Origin: Flavobacterium aerium
Lineage (GTDB): Bacteria > Bacteroidota > Bacteroidia > Flavobacteriales > Flavobacteriaceae
Assembly (NCBI RefSeq): GCF_030766725.1
Contig: NZ_JARQWR010000003.1
Location: 248,001 to 312,000 of the forward strand
Direction of reading: 5' to 3'
Length of the DNA stretch: 64,000 nt
Made by a program: the position numbers and the translations under genes. The notes under the pieces were generated by a model. That model was not told the DNA's origin. It worked only from the letters and a program-made list of their open reading frames with translations, and made no database searches. This document shows, piece by piece, positions 55,573-64,000 of this stretch (positions are counted from its first letter, which is position 1; each line of letters begins with the position of its first letter).

Positions 55573-55694
55573 TTTGCTTTTCTGTTTTAAGAATTTCTAC
55601 TCAAGGTTCTATAGTTCTATATTTAACGCAAAAAAAGATTTTGAAGTATCAAACGGCTATTGCTAATTTGTAATCACAAAACCCACATTATATA

Positions 55695-57341
55695 CTATTT
55701 CGTTATGGCAGGAATTAAATAGTCCTGCATGATTTTTTCAACTTGTTTGTGTCCGTAATCTGTATTGTATGCTGTCGAAGTGATAACAATAACAAGCGGT
55801 TGGTCTTTGAAAATAAATACTCTATTCCCACCGTTTCCACTGGAATAATAAACTTCATAATTTTTGCCCTCAACATGGTAGGTTTTGTTCCAAAATAAAT
55901 AACCATAATATTCACCCTCAGCTATTGTCATTTGTTTTGATAAACTTTTTGCTACCCATTCTTGGGTAAGAATTTGTTTGCCATTCCAAATCCCTTGGTT
56001 TCTGTATAACTGTCCAACTTTTGCAAAGTCTAATGAACGCAATCGTAAACCGCCGGCTGTATTGGCCACTCCTTGTGGTGTGAACTCCCATTGATATTTT
56101 GTAATTCCAAGTGGCTTAAATAAGTTTTTATCTGCATATTTATCTAAACCATTGGGAACCGATTTGTGAATAACATCACCCAAAATCACTACGCCAGCTG
56201 TAAAATAATCCCATCTTTTCTCTGCTACTTTTGTTTTATCGATGGATAGATTTAAAGCAAAATCAACCCAGTTTTTGGTAGGGTACATATTTTCTTCATT
56301 CCCAGGTGATTCTTGATCCATATCACTACCATCCAATGAGGAACTCATTGTCAACAACTCTTTTAGAGTAATATTCTCTTTTTCAATGGAATAATTTTGA
56401 AATGTTTTCAAGTCATAAAATTCATGGAGTGGTTGCATCTCATTTTTTATATAACCCGCATTAATTGCAATTCCCATAATAGTGGAAGCAAATGATTTCC
56501 CAACGGATCTTGTATCGTGAAGTTTGCTTCTAGTGGCTCCGTTAAAATATTCTTCCAGTAAGAGTTTACCGTCTTTTATGACAACAAGGCTTGTTATATT
56601 CTTATAGGTTTGTGTTGCAATTTTTCTGTTGAGTTCTTCAATTTTAGAAATATCAATTTTCTCCGTAGAAACTTCCCAATCTTTAAGAGGCTTTATCGGT
56701 TGAACTTTAATCAGTTTTTCATCAACTATGATTTCGGGAACTATCATTTTTATTTGTCCTTCGGCAATAATAGCACCTGTCAATAGCTCGTCTAGTTTTA
56801 TATAAGGTCTAATTTCAATCGTAAGAATATGCTCTCCACTTGTTAATGCTTCCAGTCCTCCATTTCCTAGAAATCTATTCCATAGAAATCTTCCCCAAGA
56901 GTCTTCGTTTGTAGTGCTTATTAAAGGAATTCTAAAAACTGTTCTCTTATTTTTACTATCAAAACTACCTGCACCGGCATTCAGATTCTCAACATAAATC
57001 TTTTTACCATCCACAATGAATGTAAATTGATAATTTCCATTTTTAGTCAACTCTTCAGCGGATAGTTGAGGCAAAAGCAAATGAAGATAATTGGTCAAAG
57101 AGTTCCTTAAAAAAACTCTAATATTTAAATCTGTTTTTTCTTTGAGTTCAAAAGCAGTCAGAAAATCACTTTGTTTAAAGTTCTCCATTTCAATGGTTTT
57201 CTCCATAAAAGCAATTTTACCAATGTTTTCAAGGTGAATCGGAGAAACAATACTATCATTTTTTACCCAGTTTGTTGTCTGTCCAAAAATTGTTACCGAT
57301 ATAAGAAGCATTATTGGAATTAGAACACAAGCTTTTTTCAT
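55695..57341 (-). CDS. exported serine hydrolase of beta-lactamase fold (NylB-like)
   Basis: 548 residues with a signal peptide (1-20). The N-terminal ~200 residues are a beta-rich module unrelated to the hydrolase. The catalytic domain has S-V-G-K (in D-T-R-S-V-G-K-S-F), a tyrosine motif R-W-D-Y-F-T and Y-S-S-G-N-G-G-N as third element, close to the 6-aminohexanoate-dimer hydrolase/esterase branch. Likely an esterase or amidase in the periplasm. Beta-lactam hydrolysis is not indicated. Confidence 0.8.
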   Translation of the reverse strand: MKKACVLIPIMLLISVTIFGQTTNWVKNDSIVSPIHLENIGKIAFMEKTIEMENFKQSDFLTAFELKEKTDLNIRVFLRNSLTNYLHLLLPQLSAEELTKNGNYQFTFIVDGKKIYVENLNAGAGSFDSKNKRTVFRIPLISTTNEDSWGRFLWNRFLGNGGLEALTSGEHILTIEIRPYIKLDELLTGAIIAEGQIKMIVPEIIVDEKLIKVQPIKPLKDWEVSTEKIDISKIEELNRKIATQTYKNITSLVVIKDGKLLLEEYFNGATRSKLHDTRSVGKSFASTIMGIAINAGYIKNEMQPLHEFYDLKTFQNYSIEKENITLKELLTMSSSLDGSDMDQESPGNEENMYPTKNWVDFALNLSIDKTKVAEKRWDYFTAGVVILGDVIHKSVPNGLDKYADKNLFKPLGITKYQWEFTPQGVANTAGGLRLRSLDFAKVGQLYRNQGIWNGKQILTQEWVAKSLSKQMTIAEGEYYGYLFWNKTYHVEGKNYEVYYSSGNGGNRVFIFKDQPLVIVITSTAYNTDYGHKQVEKIMQDYLIPAITK

Positions 57342-57419
57342 ATTTTAAAAATTAGATTTAGTTCCCAAAACTAAGAAAGGAAGAACAACCAAAATAGAAC
57401 AGAATTAACATCATGAAAA

Positions 57420-58229
57420 TTACTTGGTAATAATTTTTCTAAAATCTTTTGGGTTTATTCCGCTAACTGATTTGAAACAACGATTAAAATGGCTTTGATC
57501 TGAAAACCCACATCCGTAGGCTATTTCAGTCAAGGAAAGCTGCTTATTTGATAAAAGTGTATACGATTTTTCAATTTTTAATTTTCTTAAATAATCTCCC
57601 AAATTACAATTGAAGTATTTCGAAAAGTCTCTAGAAAGATGGACGGGATGAATCCCTAATGTATTAGATAAATATTCGAGCGTTAGATTATCTGAAAATT
57701 CATAGAATAAAATTTCTTTGATTTTATGCACCCACATTGGATTCTTATCCAAATCTACGTGTGAATTCCGAAACATTTCTGCTAGTGTTTGTAACAACAA
57801 TGACTGAATTGATAGTGTAGTGGTATTGTCTTCAATTTTAGTTTCTTTAAATATCTTATACAGTAAAAATTTAATGTCAACATTAGCAATTTTTGTACTG
57901 CCTTGTAATTTGTCAATATTAAAATCCAATTGATCAAACCAAGTATTTTTTAATTCAATTTGGAAACCCCGGGTGTAACCTTCAGGTTTTATGTTGTAAT
58001 GTGGTTCTTGCCAATGATGAAATAGTAGGCTTCCTGCCCCACAATTATAAACTTCTTTCTTATTGCCTTCAATAACATTTCCTTCCAAAATAAAAGTAAA
58101 ATAAGCATTCTCATGGTAGTGCCAATCCACACGATCAAGAGTATATTCTGTGTCAGTCAAAGTAATCCCATCCAAATGAATGGTTTGATTCGTCTGTCCA
58201 TAAAATTCTCCCGTCTGTAATTGCTTCAT
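57420..58229 (-). CDS. AraC-family transcriptional regulator
   Basis: 269 residues. Cupin-like N-terminal region (D-W-H-Y-H-E-N-A-Y-F and a later H-H-W-Q-E-P-H-Y). The C-terminal HTH pair includes L-G-I-H-P-V-H-L-S-R and C-G-F-S-D-Q-S-H-F-N-R-C-F-K-S-V-S-G-I-N-P. Lies between two serine-hydrolase genes on the same strand and could regulate either. Inducer unknown. Confidence 0.9.
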   Translation of the reverse strand: MKQLQTGEFYGQTNQTIHLDGITLTDTEYTLDRVDWHYHENAYFTFILEGNVIEGNKKEVYNCGAGSLLFHHWQEPHYNIKPEGYTRGFQIELKNTWFDQLDFNIDKLQGSTKIANVDIKFLLYKIFKETKIEDNTTTLSIQSLLLQTLAEMFRNSHVDLDKNPMWVHKIKEILFYEFSDNLTLEYLSNTLGIHPVHLSRDFSKYFNCNLGDYLRKLKIEKSYTLLSNKQLSLTEIAYGCGFSDQSHFNRCFKSVSGINPKDFRKIITK

Positions 58230-58265
58230 GTTTTGCGCTTTTAGAAGTTGTATTGTTTTCTAATG

Positions 58266-59663
58266 TTATTTTTTACTTATTTTGTTTAATAGATCAAAAC
58301 ATATCACATCAATTTTTTCATTTATTCCAGAAACATTCGATAATATGATAATCGCCGTTTTCTCTTCAACATTGACAGCCATTGAAGAGGAATATCCACC
58401 TGTGCCACCATTATGCCAAAATAATTCTTTATCCTTTTCTAATTTTAGAATATGCCAGCCTAAACCTATTTTCATTTTATCTTTTATAACAAAGGTTGGT
58501 TTTCGCGTTAGCGAAAGTTCTTTGTTTTCAGGATTAAACTGTGCATTGGCAAACTTTGCCAAATCTGCTGTTGTGGATAGAATCCCACCACCGCCAAATA
58601 AAACATCAAAATCCCAATTGGATACCAATTCTCCATTTGCACTTAATCCTTTTACAAGCTTATTGCCTAAATTTTGCGAACTTGTAAATGAATCCATCAT
58701 TTTATATTTATCGAAAATCTTCTTTTGAAGTAATGCATTAAAACTTGTTTTTTGAGATAATCCAAGTGTATAACCTAATAACCCAGCGCCAAGGTTTGAA
58801 TAAGAATAGGTTTTTAAAGGTTCATTTTCAAGTTTCAAAAGGTTTTTAAGGTATTCCTCAAGTTCTTTTGCTTTATAATTTTTATACGGATTTATTTCAT
58901 TTGACAAATCCAAATTCTGTGGTAAACGAGGTAATCCAGAAGTATGATTTGCTAAACTTTCAAAACTTATTTTGATATTATCTTTAAAAGGGAAAGAATA
59001 ATATGAATTCACATAATCTGTCAATTTTATTTTTTTCTCTTCCACCAAAGAAGCTAAAACAGTCGAAGTGAACACTTTTGTAATGGAACCTATTTCAAAA
59101 ACTTTATGCTGATTCTCAGATGGTTTTATCGAATCGTTTTCTTTTATAATTCCATAATAATTTGTTTTCCCATTTTGAATTATTGCAATGGAAAGTTGGG
59201 CATTATTAGGAAAATCTTTTGATTTCGAATATATAATCTCGGCAATTTCTTTTGGATAACTTCTTAAAGCATAAAAAGTATTATTTCCTCCATTATTTGA
59301 TTCTTCATAGGGTTTGATAAAGAGTCCATTTATCTTGTTTTGACTATCAATAGAAATGTGTACAGCAAAAATAGCTTTTTCAAATTTCGTTTTATAAGTT
59401 GCGTAAGTTCCTTCTTCAATTTTGATGAATTCTTTACTTTCTATTTTACCCACTTGAGTTTTCAAATTACTCAGAAATTGTTTTGTATCTGCAAGCGGTA
59501 GGCCTTGTTTCATTTCAGATGAAAAGCTATTGAATATTTCATCGTATTTGTCATCATTATAATTTGCTTGAAAATTTTCCATTGCTGTTTTATAATTTTC
59601 CGTCTGAGCAAATGAAATAGTAGTAACAAAAATTGTAATTAGGATAAAAAATAATCTTCTCAT
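58266..59663 (-). CDS. exported serine hydrolase: DUF3887-like domain plus class C beta-lactamase fold
   Basis: 465 residues with a signal peptide ending S-F-A-Q. Residues 20-120 resemble the DUF3887/NTF2-like module (D-K-Y-D-E-I-F-N-S-F-S-S-E-M). The hydrolase domain has S-I-T-K (in E-I-G-S-I-T-K-V-F), Y-S-N and H-N-G-G-T-G. This architecture is common in Bacteroidota and Firmicutes and generally not linked to beta-lactam resistance. 36 nt upstream of the AraC gene on the same strand. Confidence 0.82.
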   Translation of the reverse strand: MRRLFFILITIFVTTISFAQTENYKTAMENFQANYNDDKYDEIFNSFSSEMKQGLPLADTKQFLSNLKTQVGKIESKEFIKIEEGTYATYKTKFEKAIFAVHISIDSQNKINGLFIKPYEESNNGGNNTFYALRSYPKEIAEIIYSKSKDFPNNAQLSIAIIQNGKTNYYGIIKENDSIKPSENQHKVFEIGSITKVFTSTVLASLVEEKKIKLTDYVNSYYSFPFKDNIKISFESLANHTSGLPRLPQNLDLSNEINPYKNYKAKELEEYLKNLLKLENEPLKTYSYSNLGAGLLGYTLGLSQKTSFNALLQKKIFDKYKMMDSFTSSQNLGNKLVKGLSANGELVSNWDFDVLFGGGGILSTTADLAKFANAQFNPENKELSLTRKPTFVIKDKMKIGLGWHILKLEKDKELFWHNGGTGGYSSSMAVNVEEKTAIIILSNVSGINEKIDVICFDLLNKISKK

Positions 59664-59772
59664 ACCTATTTTTATTAGAATGTTAGTTAATGTTTTGAAC
59701 CTTTTCGCTTAAATTAGGAATCGAGTTACAGAAGCCGAATTTATAACTAATATTCAATCAAATTACAAACAT

Positions 59773-59808
59773 TGAATTTTGTGCGTCAGTCTGCTTGATG
59801 TAAGACCT
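59773..59808. repeat. short dispersed repeat, copy 1
   Basis: A ~36-bp element containing TCTGCTTGATGTAAG, similar to 60436-60472. It lies about 110 nt upstream of the serine hydrolase start at 59663. Confidence 0.5.
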
Positions 59809-59834
59809 TTGTTAATGCATTTTTTTTATTCATT

Positions 59835-60389
59835 TCATTTGTAATGCTCTTTTTCTTTACAATTCTCGAATGCTTCAGTGACTAAGTTTTCAAAGAGTTG
59901 TCCTTTTGCGTAAATTGTCATCCATTCAATTCCATTTGAAGCGGGTAAACAAATTGCAATCTTTCCATTTGCAGCTTCTTCTCTGCATTTTTTTGTTGCC
60001 GATAGGCTATTTCCAGAATTTGGCATTCCTGATAAACCTGGTCTATATGTATTTTTAAATAATTCTGTGAAGTCTAATTTACCTTCTTCAAGTAAAATAA
60101 TAATTGATCCTCTTTTCCAACTTGTCGCATTCCATAAATATTCGTGTCCCTCAATACATTCTTTTGAAGTATCAAATCTAAATTTCCCTTTTTCACTAAT
60201 TAAAATATCAGAATTAGTTTTATACAATTCATCTTCTTTTTTAAGCCCAAACACATAAGCCAAATAGCAATTATCCAGAAGAGGTTTTAAAACCAAATTA
60301 TGGGCAGGCAATGAACTTTTCTCATTGTAATGATGTCTAATTTCTCCTGTCAGATTAACCTCTAATGGCGAAAAATATTCGTTTCTCAT
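59835..60389 (-). CDS. hypothetical protein
   Basis: 184 residues, no signal or membrane segment. Contains H-H-Y-N-E near the start and C-R-E-E-A-A-N-G-K-I-A-I-C in the C-terminal third. Family not recognised. A standalone gene with copies of a short repeat on both sides. Confidence 0.55.
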   Translation of the reverse strand: MRNEYFSPLEVNLTGEIRHHYNEKSSLPAHNLVLKPLLDNCYLAYVFGLKKEDELYKTNSDILISEKGKFRFDTSKECIEGHEYLWNATSWKRGSIIILLEEGKLDFTELFKNTYRPGLSGMPNSGNSLSATKKCREEAANGKIAICLPASNGIEWMTIYAKGQLFENLVTEAFENCKEKEHYK

Positions 60390-60435
60390 GCTTTAATTTA
60401 TTTATAGCTGTACTAAAGTTTCTGCGACTGTTTTA

Positions 60436-60472
60436 TGAATTTTGTACACCAATCTACTTGATGTAAGGATCT
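60436..60472. repeat. short dispersed repeat, copy 2
   Basis: Shares the frame TGAATTTTGT...TCT.CTTGATGTAAG with 59773-59808, with about five to seven differences over 36 bp. Lies about 47 nt upstream of the start of the gene at 59835-60389. Confidence 0.5.
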
Positions 60473-60693
60473 AATTACTAAATCCATTTAATTAATAAAA
60501 GAACCGGTAACTCTCAAATATACAAAGATTTCACAAATCTTAAAGATTCATAATATAACAGTCCTATAATTGAAAAAAGAGTTTCTAACTCTCCTATATA
60601 AAACTAATACTCCAATACAAATACCCTATCCTACTGACTTACAGAAAGTCGGATTATTTATTGAATATTTTAGTTTTAATAACATTATTTTAC

Positions 60694-60724
60694 TTGATAT
60701 AAAATCCTATTTCATCTATCTTTG
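60694..60724 (+). promoter_or_regulatory. promoter of the class D beta-lactamase gene
   Basis: TTG (60694-60696), 20 nt, TATCTTTG (60717-60724), matching both consensus boxes at ideal spacing. Start site near 60730 gives a ~29-nt leader. Confidence 0.8.
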
Positions 60725-60758
60725 TTAATGGCCCAAAAGCTATTTACACCTCCTATTT

Positions 60759-61556
60759 ATGAAACATTTTTTACTATTTGCATTACTTTTTTGTTCTGTT
60801 ATTACCTTTGGACAAGTCAATTTAGATTCTATTTTCAAACAATATAATGTAACGGGTAGTGTTACTATTTATGATTTCAAAAATCAAAAGTGGGTTTTTA
60901 GTGATCCTGTAGATGCTAATGTTGCTTCGCTTCCTGCTTCTACATTTAAAATTATTAATTCTTGTATTGCTTTGGAATTAGGGGTAATAAAGGATGAACA
61001 TGAAATTATAGCATGGGATGGAAAAGTACGTAAGCTAGGAGATCAACCGATGGAGGCTTGGAATAAGGATAATGATTTAGTATCCGCTTATAAAAATTCA
61101 ACGATTTGGTTTTATGAAGCTTTAGCCGAAAAAATAACCAAAGATCGTTACAAACAGTATTTAAGTAAATGCCATTATGGAAATGGTAATCTTACTGAAC
61201 CAGGCGTTAATTTTTGGGTATATGGAGCTTTTGCTATTGATCCAATTAGTCAAATTCAATTTTTAAAGAATCTTCATTTTCAACAATTGCCTTTTTCAAA
61301 AAGAACGTATGCTATCATGAAGAAATTAATGATTTCTGAAGAAAATGATCAATATACTTTTAGAGATAAAACAGGTTGGGCTACCAAAGATGGGAAAGAC
61401 ATCGGTTGGTGGGTAGGTTATGTAGAAACCAAAAACAATGTTTACTTTTTTGCCACACGTGTCAATAAAGATGAGAAAGACAACAACCCAAACTTTGCTG
61501 CAAGCCGTAAAGAAATTACAAAAGAGGCTTTAAGACAAATTAAAGCTATAGAATAG
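60759..61556 (+). CDS. class D (OXA-type) beta-lactamase
   Basis: 265 residues with signal peptide 1-19. Class D motifs: S61-T-F-K64 (the Lys is carbamylated in active enzymes), S114-T-I116 in the S-x-V position (Ile for Val), Y140-G-N142 and K204-T-G206, followed by W-W-V-G-Y-V. It hydrolyses penicillins and sometimes carbapenems or cephalosporins; spectrum cannot be predicted from motifs. It has a strong own promoter and no visible regulator or mobile element, suggesting an intrinsic enzyme. Confidence 0.92.
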   Translation: MKHFLLFALLFCSVITFGQVNLDSIFKQYNVTGSVTIYDFKNQKWVFSDPVDANVASLPASTFKIINSCIALELGVIKDEHEIIAWDGKVRKLGDQPMEAWNKDNDLVSAYKNSTIWFYEALAEKITKDRYKQYLSKCHYGNGNLTEPGVNFWVYGAFAIDPISQIQFLKNLHFQQLPFSKRTYAIMKKLMISEENDQYTFRDKTGWATKDGKDIGWWVGYVETKNNVYFFATRVNKDEKDNNPNFAASRKEITKEALRQIKAIE

Positions 61557-61597
61557 TTCCGCAGCGTAATAAAGACGATTATTTAAATTCACATCAT

Positions 61598-62656
61598 ATG
61601 AAATGGGAAAATGAATTAACGCGACAATTAAGAATCACCTATCCCATCATTCAGGCACCCATGCTAGGCATTACTACACCAGAAATGGTAGCGGCTGCGT
61701 CTAATACTGGTGGATTAGGCTCTTTACCCATAGGAGGATTATCTCCTGCAAAAACAACTGAATTAATACTCCAAACCAAAGCATTAACGAATAAACCTTT
61801 TGCTGTAAATCTTTTTGTACACGACCTCCCTTCACTATATGATAATGAAGCGTATGAAGCGATGCAAAACTATTTGGAACAATATGCTACGCAACACGGA
61901 ACAACTTTCACCCGACAAGCTCTACAAGATATTCGATTCTATCATTATCTGGAACAAATTGAGATTTTAATTGAACATCAAATTCCTATTGTAAGTTTCA
62001 CTTTCGGAATACTAAATGATGATAGTATTAAGAAATTAAAGGAAGCAGGAATTATTTTAATTGGAACTGCAACTTCCTTAGAAGAAGCTCAATTATTAGA
62101 ACAAAAAGAGATTGATTACATCGCTGTACAAGGAATTGAAGCAGGTGGCCATCGAGGGTCATTTATCAAAGGTGCATTACCGATGATTGGGCTTATGCCT
62201 CTGCTCAAACAATTAAAATCAGTAATACAAACACCACTAATTGCAGCTGGTGCTATTGCCGATGGAGAAAGTGTAAAAACAGCTTTGACACAAGATGCTA
62301 TTGCCGTACAAATTGGCACCTTATTTATCCCTGCCAAAGAAAGTACTGCTGCCCCCATTTACAAAGAAAGTATTCAACACGCGAAAGACACGGATACAGA
62401 ACTTACGCAGTCCTTCTCTGGTCGTTGGGCAAGAGGTGTTAAAAATACTTTTATGGAAGATATGATTAAATCTGGATTAAAAATTCCAGCATATCCAGTC
62501 CAGAATACTTTAACAAGTAGTTTGCGTGTGTATGGACAACAGCAAAACAATAAAAACCTAATCTCGCTCTGGGCAGGACAAGCTTCTTCAAAAGCTAAAG
62601 TTGGAACTACCACCGAAATTTTATTAAACCTTATTAAGGATACAGAAAAGCAATAA
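61598..62656 (+). CDS. nitronate monooxygenase-family FMN enzyme
   Basis: 352 residues, TIM-barrel flavoprotein of the 2-nitropropane dioxygenase/NMO family. N-terminal Y-P-I-I-Q-A-P-M-L-G (FMN site), S-N-T-G-G-L-G-S-L, G-T-A-T-S, G-I-E-A-G-G-H-R-G-S (catalytic His region) and A-A-G-A-I-A-D-G (phosphate loop), then Q-I-G-T-L-F. It oxidises toxic alkyl nitronates such as propionate-3-nitronate. Starts 42 nt after the OXA gene; co-transcription is possible. Confidence 0.88.
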   Translation: MKWENELTRQLRITYPIIQAPMLGITTPEMVAAASNTGGLGSLPIGGLSPAKTTELILQTKALTNKPFAVNLFVHDLPSLYDNEAYEAMQNYLEQYATQHGTTFTRQALQDIRFYHYLEQIEILIEHQIPIVSFTFGILNDDSIKKLKEAGIILIGTATSLEEAQLLEQKEIDYIAVQGIEAGGHRGSFIKGALPMIGLMPLLKQLKSVIQTPLIAAGAIADGESVKTALTQDAIAVQIGTLFIPAKESTAAPIYKESIQHAKDTDTELTQSFSGRWARGVKNTFMEDMIKSGLKIPAYPVQNTLTSSLRVYGQQQNNKNLISLWAGQASSKAKVGTTTEILLNLIKDTEKQ

Positions 62657-62877
62657 CTTTCTCAGGATTATGTTACTATAATGTAAGGGTAACATCATTA
62701 AATCATGAGGTATTTCTCTCTTTATTTTGAACCAATCAAAATTTAAAAAAACTAATTGTTAATACTGATATAGGCATATTTTTTTGATTAGAAATACTAT
62801 ATATTTGAAGTTCTTTATCACTCAATTTTTGCGATATTAATAAAATAAAACACTAAAATAACTTAATACATACCCAA

Positions 62878-63342
62878 ATGAATACTCCAACGACCCTTGA
62901 ATCTTTTAAAATTATCGGGATAACGGTAAGAACTACTAATAAAAACGGTAAGGCTATGGAGGACATTGGAAATCTTTGGAATCGTTTTTATACCTCGAAT
63001 ATTCAAACATTAATTCCCAATAAAGAAGACAGTGCTATTTACTCTATCTATACTGATTATGAATCAGATTATACAGGCAAATACACTTGTATTCTAGGCT
63101 GTAAAGTAAGTTCATTAAATGATATTCCAGAAGGCCTTGAAGGAAAAGAAATTAATGGAGGAAAGTACATAAAATATACTGCCAAAGGAAAAATGCCAGA
63201 AGCTGTAGGTCAAACTTGGGGTGAAATATGGAATCAGGACACACAATTAAATCGTCTATATACTGCCGATTTTGAAGTTTACGATGAAAAATCTGCTTTA
63301 CCTCAAGATCAAGCAGAAGTAGGAATATACATTGCTATATAA
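62878..63342 (+). CDS. GyrI-like / AraC effector-binding domain protein
   Basis: 154 residues forming one GyrI-like (SOUL/SHS2-type) small-molecule-binding domain without any DNA-binding part. It has I-G-I-T-V-R-T-T-N near the start, I-Y-T-D-Y-E-S-D-Y-T-G-K-Y-T-C-I-L-G, and the end Q-A-E-V-G-I-Y-I-A-I. Such stand-alone proteins sequester or hydrolyse cytotoxic small molecules, or modulate gyrase (GyrI/SbmC). The following GNAT gene starts 30 nt on. Confidence 0.82.
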   Translation: MNTPTTLESFKIIGITVRTTNKNGKAMEDIGNLWNRFYTSNIQTLIPNKEDSAIYSIYTDYESDYTGKYTCILGCKVSSLNDIPEGLEGKEINGGKYIKYTAKGKMPEAVGQTWGEIWNQDTQLNRLYTADFEVYDEKSALPQDQAEVGIYIAI

Positions 63343-63372
63343 ATAATAACAGAAATTAAAATTAAACAAATT

Positions 63373-63882
63373 ATGGCTCAACTTGAAACGGACCGTTTAC
63401 AATTACGTTACCTTACGTTAGATGATTCTACTTTTATATATACTCTTTTAAACACACCTGAGTGGATTAAATATATTGGAGATCGTGATATAAAATCATT
63501 AGATGATGCACGCAACTATATTACAAATGGTCCCTTTGAAAGTTATGAGAAAAATGGTTTTGGTCCTTTTGTCGTACAGCTAAAGGAGAGCAATATTCCT
63601 ATTGGATTATGTGGGCTTTACAAAAGAGATGGTTTGGATGATGTTGATATTGGTTTTGCTTTTCTATCCGAATATAGCGGTAAAGGATATGCGTATGAGG
63701 CAGCTTCTACAACATTAGAATATGCCAAAACAACTTTAAATATGAATAGTATTGCTGCTATTACAGTGGAATACAATATTAGCTCTATAAATCTGATCAA
63801 AAAAATAGGATTAACCTTTGAAAAAATAATCCGCATTCCTAATGATCCAGAAGATTTGATGCTATTTGTTTACAGAAAATAA
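63373..63882 (+). CDS. RimJ/RimL-type GNAT N-acetyltransferase
   Basis: 169 residues. Start L-E-T-D-R-L-Q-L-R, then I-G-L-C-G-L-Y, D-V-D-I-G-F-A-F, the acetyl-CoA loop Y-S-G-K-G-Y-A-Y-E-A and V-E-Y-N-I-S-S-I-N-L-I-K-K-I-G-L: a standard GNAT of the group acetylating N-terminal or small-molecule amines. Downstream of the GyrI-like gene, likely in one unit. Confidence 0.87.
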   Translation: MAQLETDRLQLRYLTLDDSTFIYTLLNTPEWIKYIGDRDIKSLDDARNYITNGPFESYEKNGFGPFVVQLKESNIPIGLCGLYKRDGLDDVDIGFAFLSEYSGKGYAYEAASTTLEYAKTTLNMNSIAAITVEYNISSINLIKKIGLTFEKIIRIPNDPEDLMLFVYRK

Positions 63883-63891
63883 GGGTTGAAT

Positions 63892-64000
63892 ATGCATAAT
63901 GAAATTCAAGATACTGTTACAAAACATATTCTAGATACTTTAACCGCTCGTTTTTATAATGTATTTACCAATACAGGAGATTCAAAGCCTCAGGTAGAGC
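63892..64000 (+). CDS. start of an unidentified protein (partial)
   Basis: ATG 63892 begins 10 nt after the GNAT stop and the frame stays open to the window edge (36 codons). The helical N-terminus (H-I-L-D-T-L-T-A-R-F-Y-N) is too short to assign. Confidence 0.5.
   Translation, partial: MHNEIQDTVTKHILDTLTARFYNVFTNTGDSKPQVE

Larger units (their letters stand above)
60390..60758. other. intergenic region upstream of the class D beta-lactamase gene
   Basis: 369 bp between divergent genes, AT-rich. It holds a second copy of the short dispersed repeat (60436-60472) and a strong promoter near its right end (60694-60724). I see no other structure or convincing small ORF. Confidence 0.6.

Noticed and set aside
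1..64000. CRISPR arrays, rRNA genes or riboswitches
   Set aside because: No regularly spaced repeats, rRNA-like sequence or recognisable aptamer cores were noticed on either strand.

Overview
The window is AT-rich chromosomal DNA from a member of the Bacteroidota, most likely class Flavobacteriia. The evidence is the TTG-(about 20 nt)-TAnnTTTG promoter architecture in front of several genes, a type IX secretion (T9SS) sorting domain, a fused alpha/beta E1 ketoacid dehydrogenase, DUF4369-TlpA lipoproteins and few Shine-Dalgarno sites. The genus cannot be fixed from sequence alone. No transposase, integrase, CRISPR array or rRNA was seen.

Region 1 (1-6558) is a same-strand accessory cluster: a small unknown protein, a TolC-like outer-membrane protein, a four-helix membrane protein, a jacalin-like lectin, a Ser-Asp-His alpha/beta hydrolase, a glutamate-decarboxylase-like PLP enzyme and, 18 nt further on, a pentameric ligand-gated ion channel (bacterial Cys-loop receptor homologue). 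A decarboxylase able to make GABA or another amine beside a channel of the family that includes the amine/GABA-gated ELIC is the most striking functional pairing in the window.

Region 2 (6559-22338) is mostly housekeeping: a TlpA-like lipoprotein, tRNA-Tyr, SIMPL-domain protein, rhomboid protease, LpxL-like acyltransferase, a class V aminotransferase, a peptide deformylase with a signal peptide, a GlmM-type mutase, ACP phosphodiesterase, gamma-glutamyltranspeptidase, AlkD-like repair protein, GNAT enzyme, serine hydrolase and a ClC channel with CBS domains.

Region 3 (22160-38705, minus strand) is a polymorphic-toxin island. A 2302-residue RHS/SpvB protein ends in an HExxH metallopeptidase tip and is preceded by a small T9SS-sorted protein. 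Downstream lies a graveyard and armoury of displaced tip/immunity cassettes. Copies of the RHS 3' segment are joined to other tips (GIY-YIG-like nuclease, unknown families), each followed 5-12 nt later by a candidate immunity gene; some are intact and some frameshifted. The last 231 bp of the ClC gene region occur again, about 94% identical, inside the island and fused to an RHS fragment. This marks a block of about 6 kb probably gained by recombination with a related strain.

Region 4 (39119-51700) carries uvrA, a LOG-family protein, a degenerate M1-peptidase-like protein, branched-chain ketoacid dehydrogenase E1, and an AraC regulator followed by an ester-cyclase-like lipoprotein, a YgiD-like dioxygenase and a methyltransferase, with a candidate AraC operator between them. 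Region 5 (51750-64000) is rich in drug-resistance-type genes: chloramphenicol acetyltransferase, a subclass B1 metallo-beta-lactamase, a class D beta-lactamase and two serine beta-lactamase-fold hydrolases, along with a TMEM175-like channel, another AraC regulator, a nitronate monooxygenase, a GyrI-like domain protein and a GNAT enzyme.
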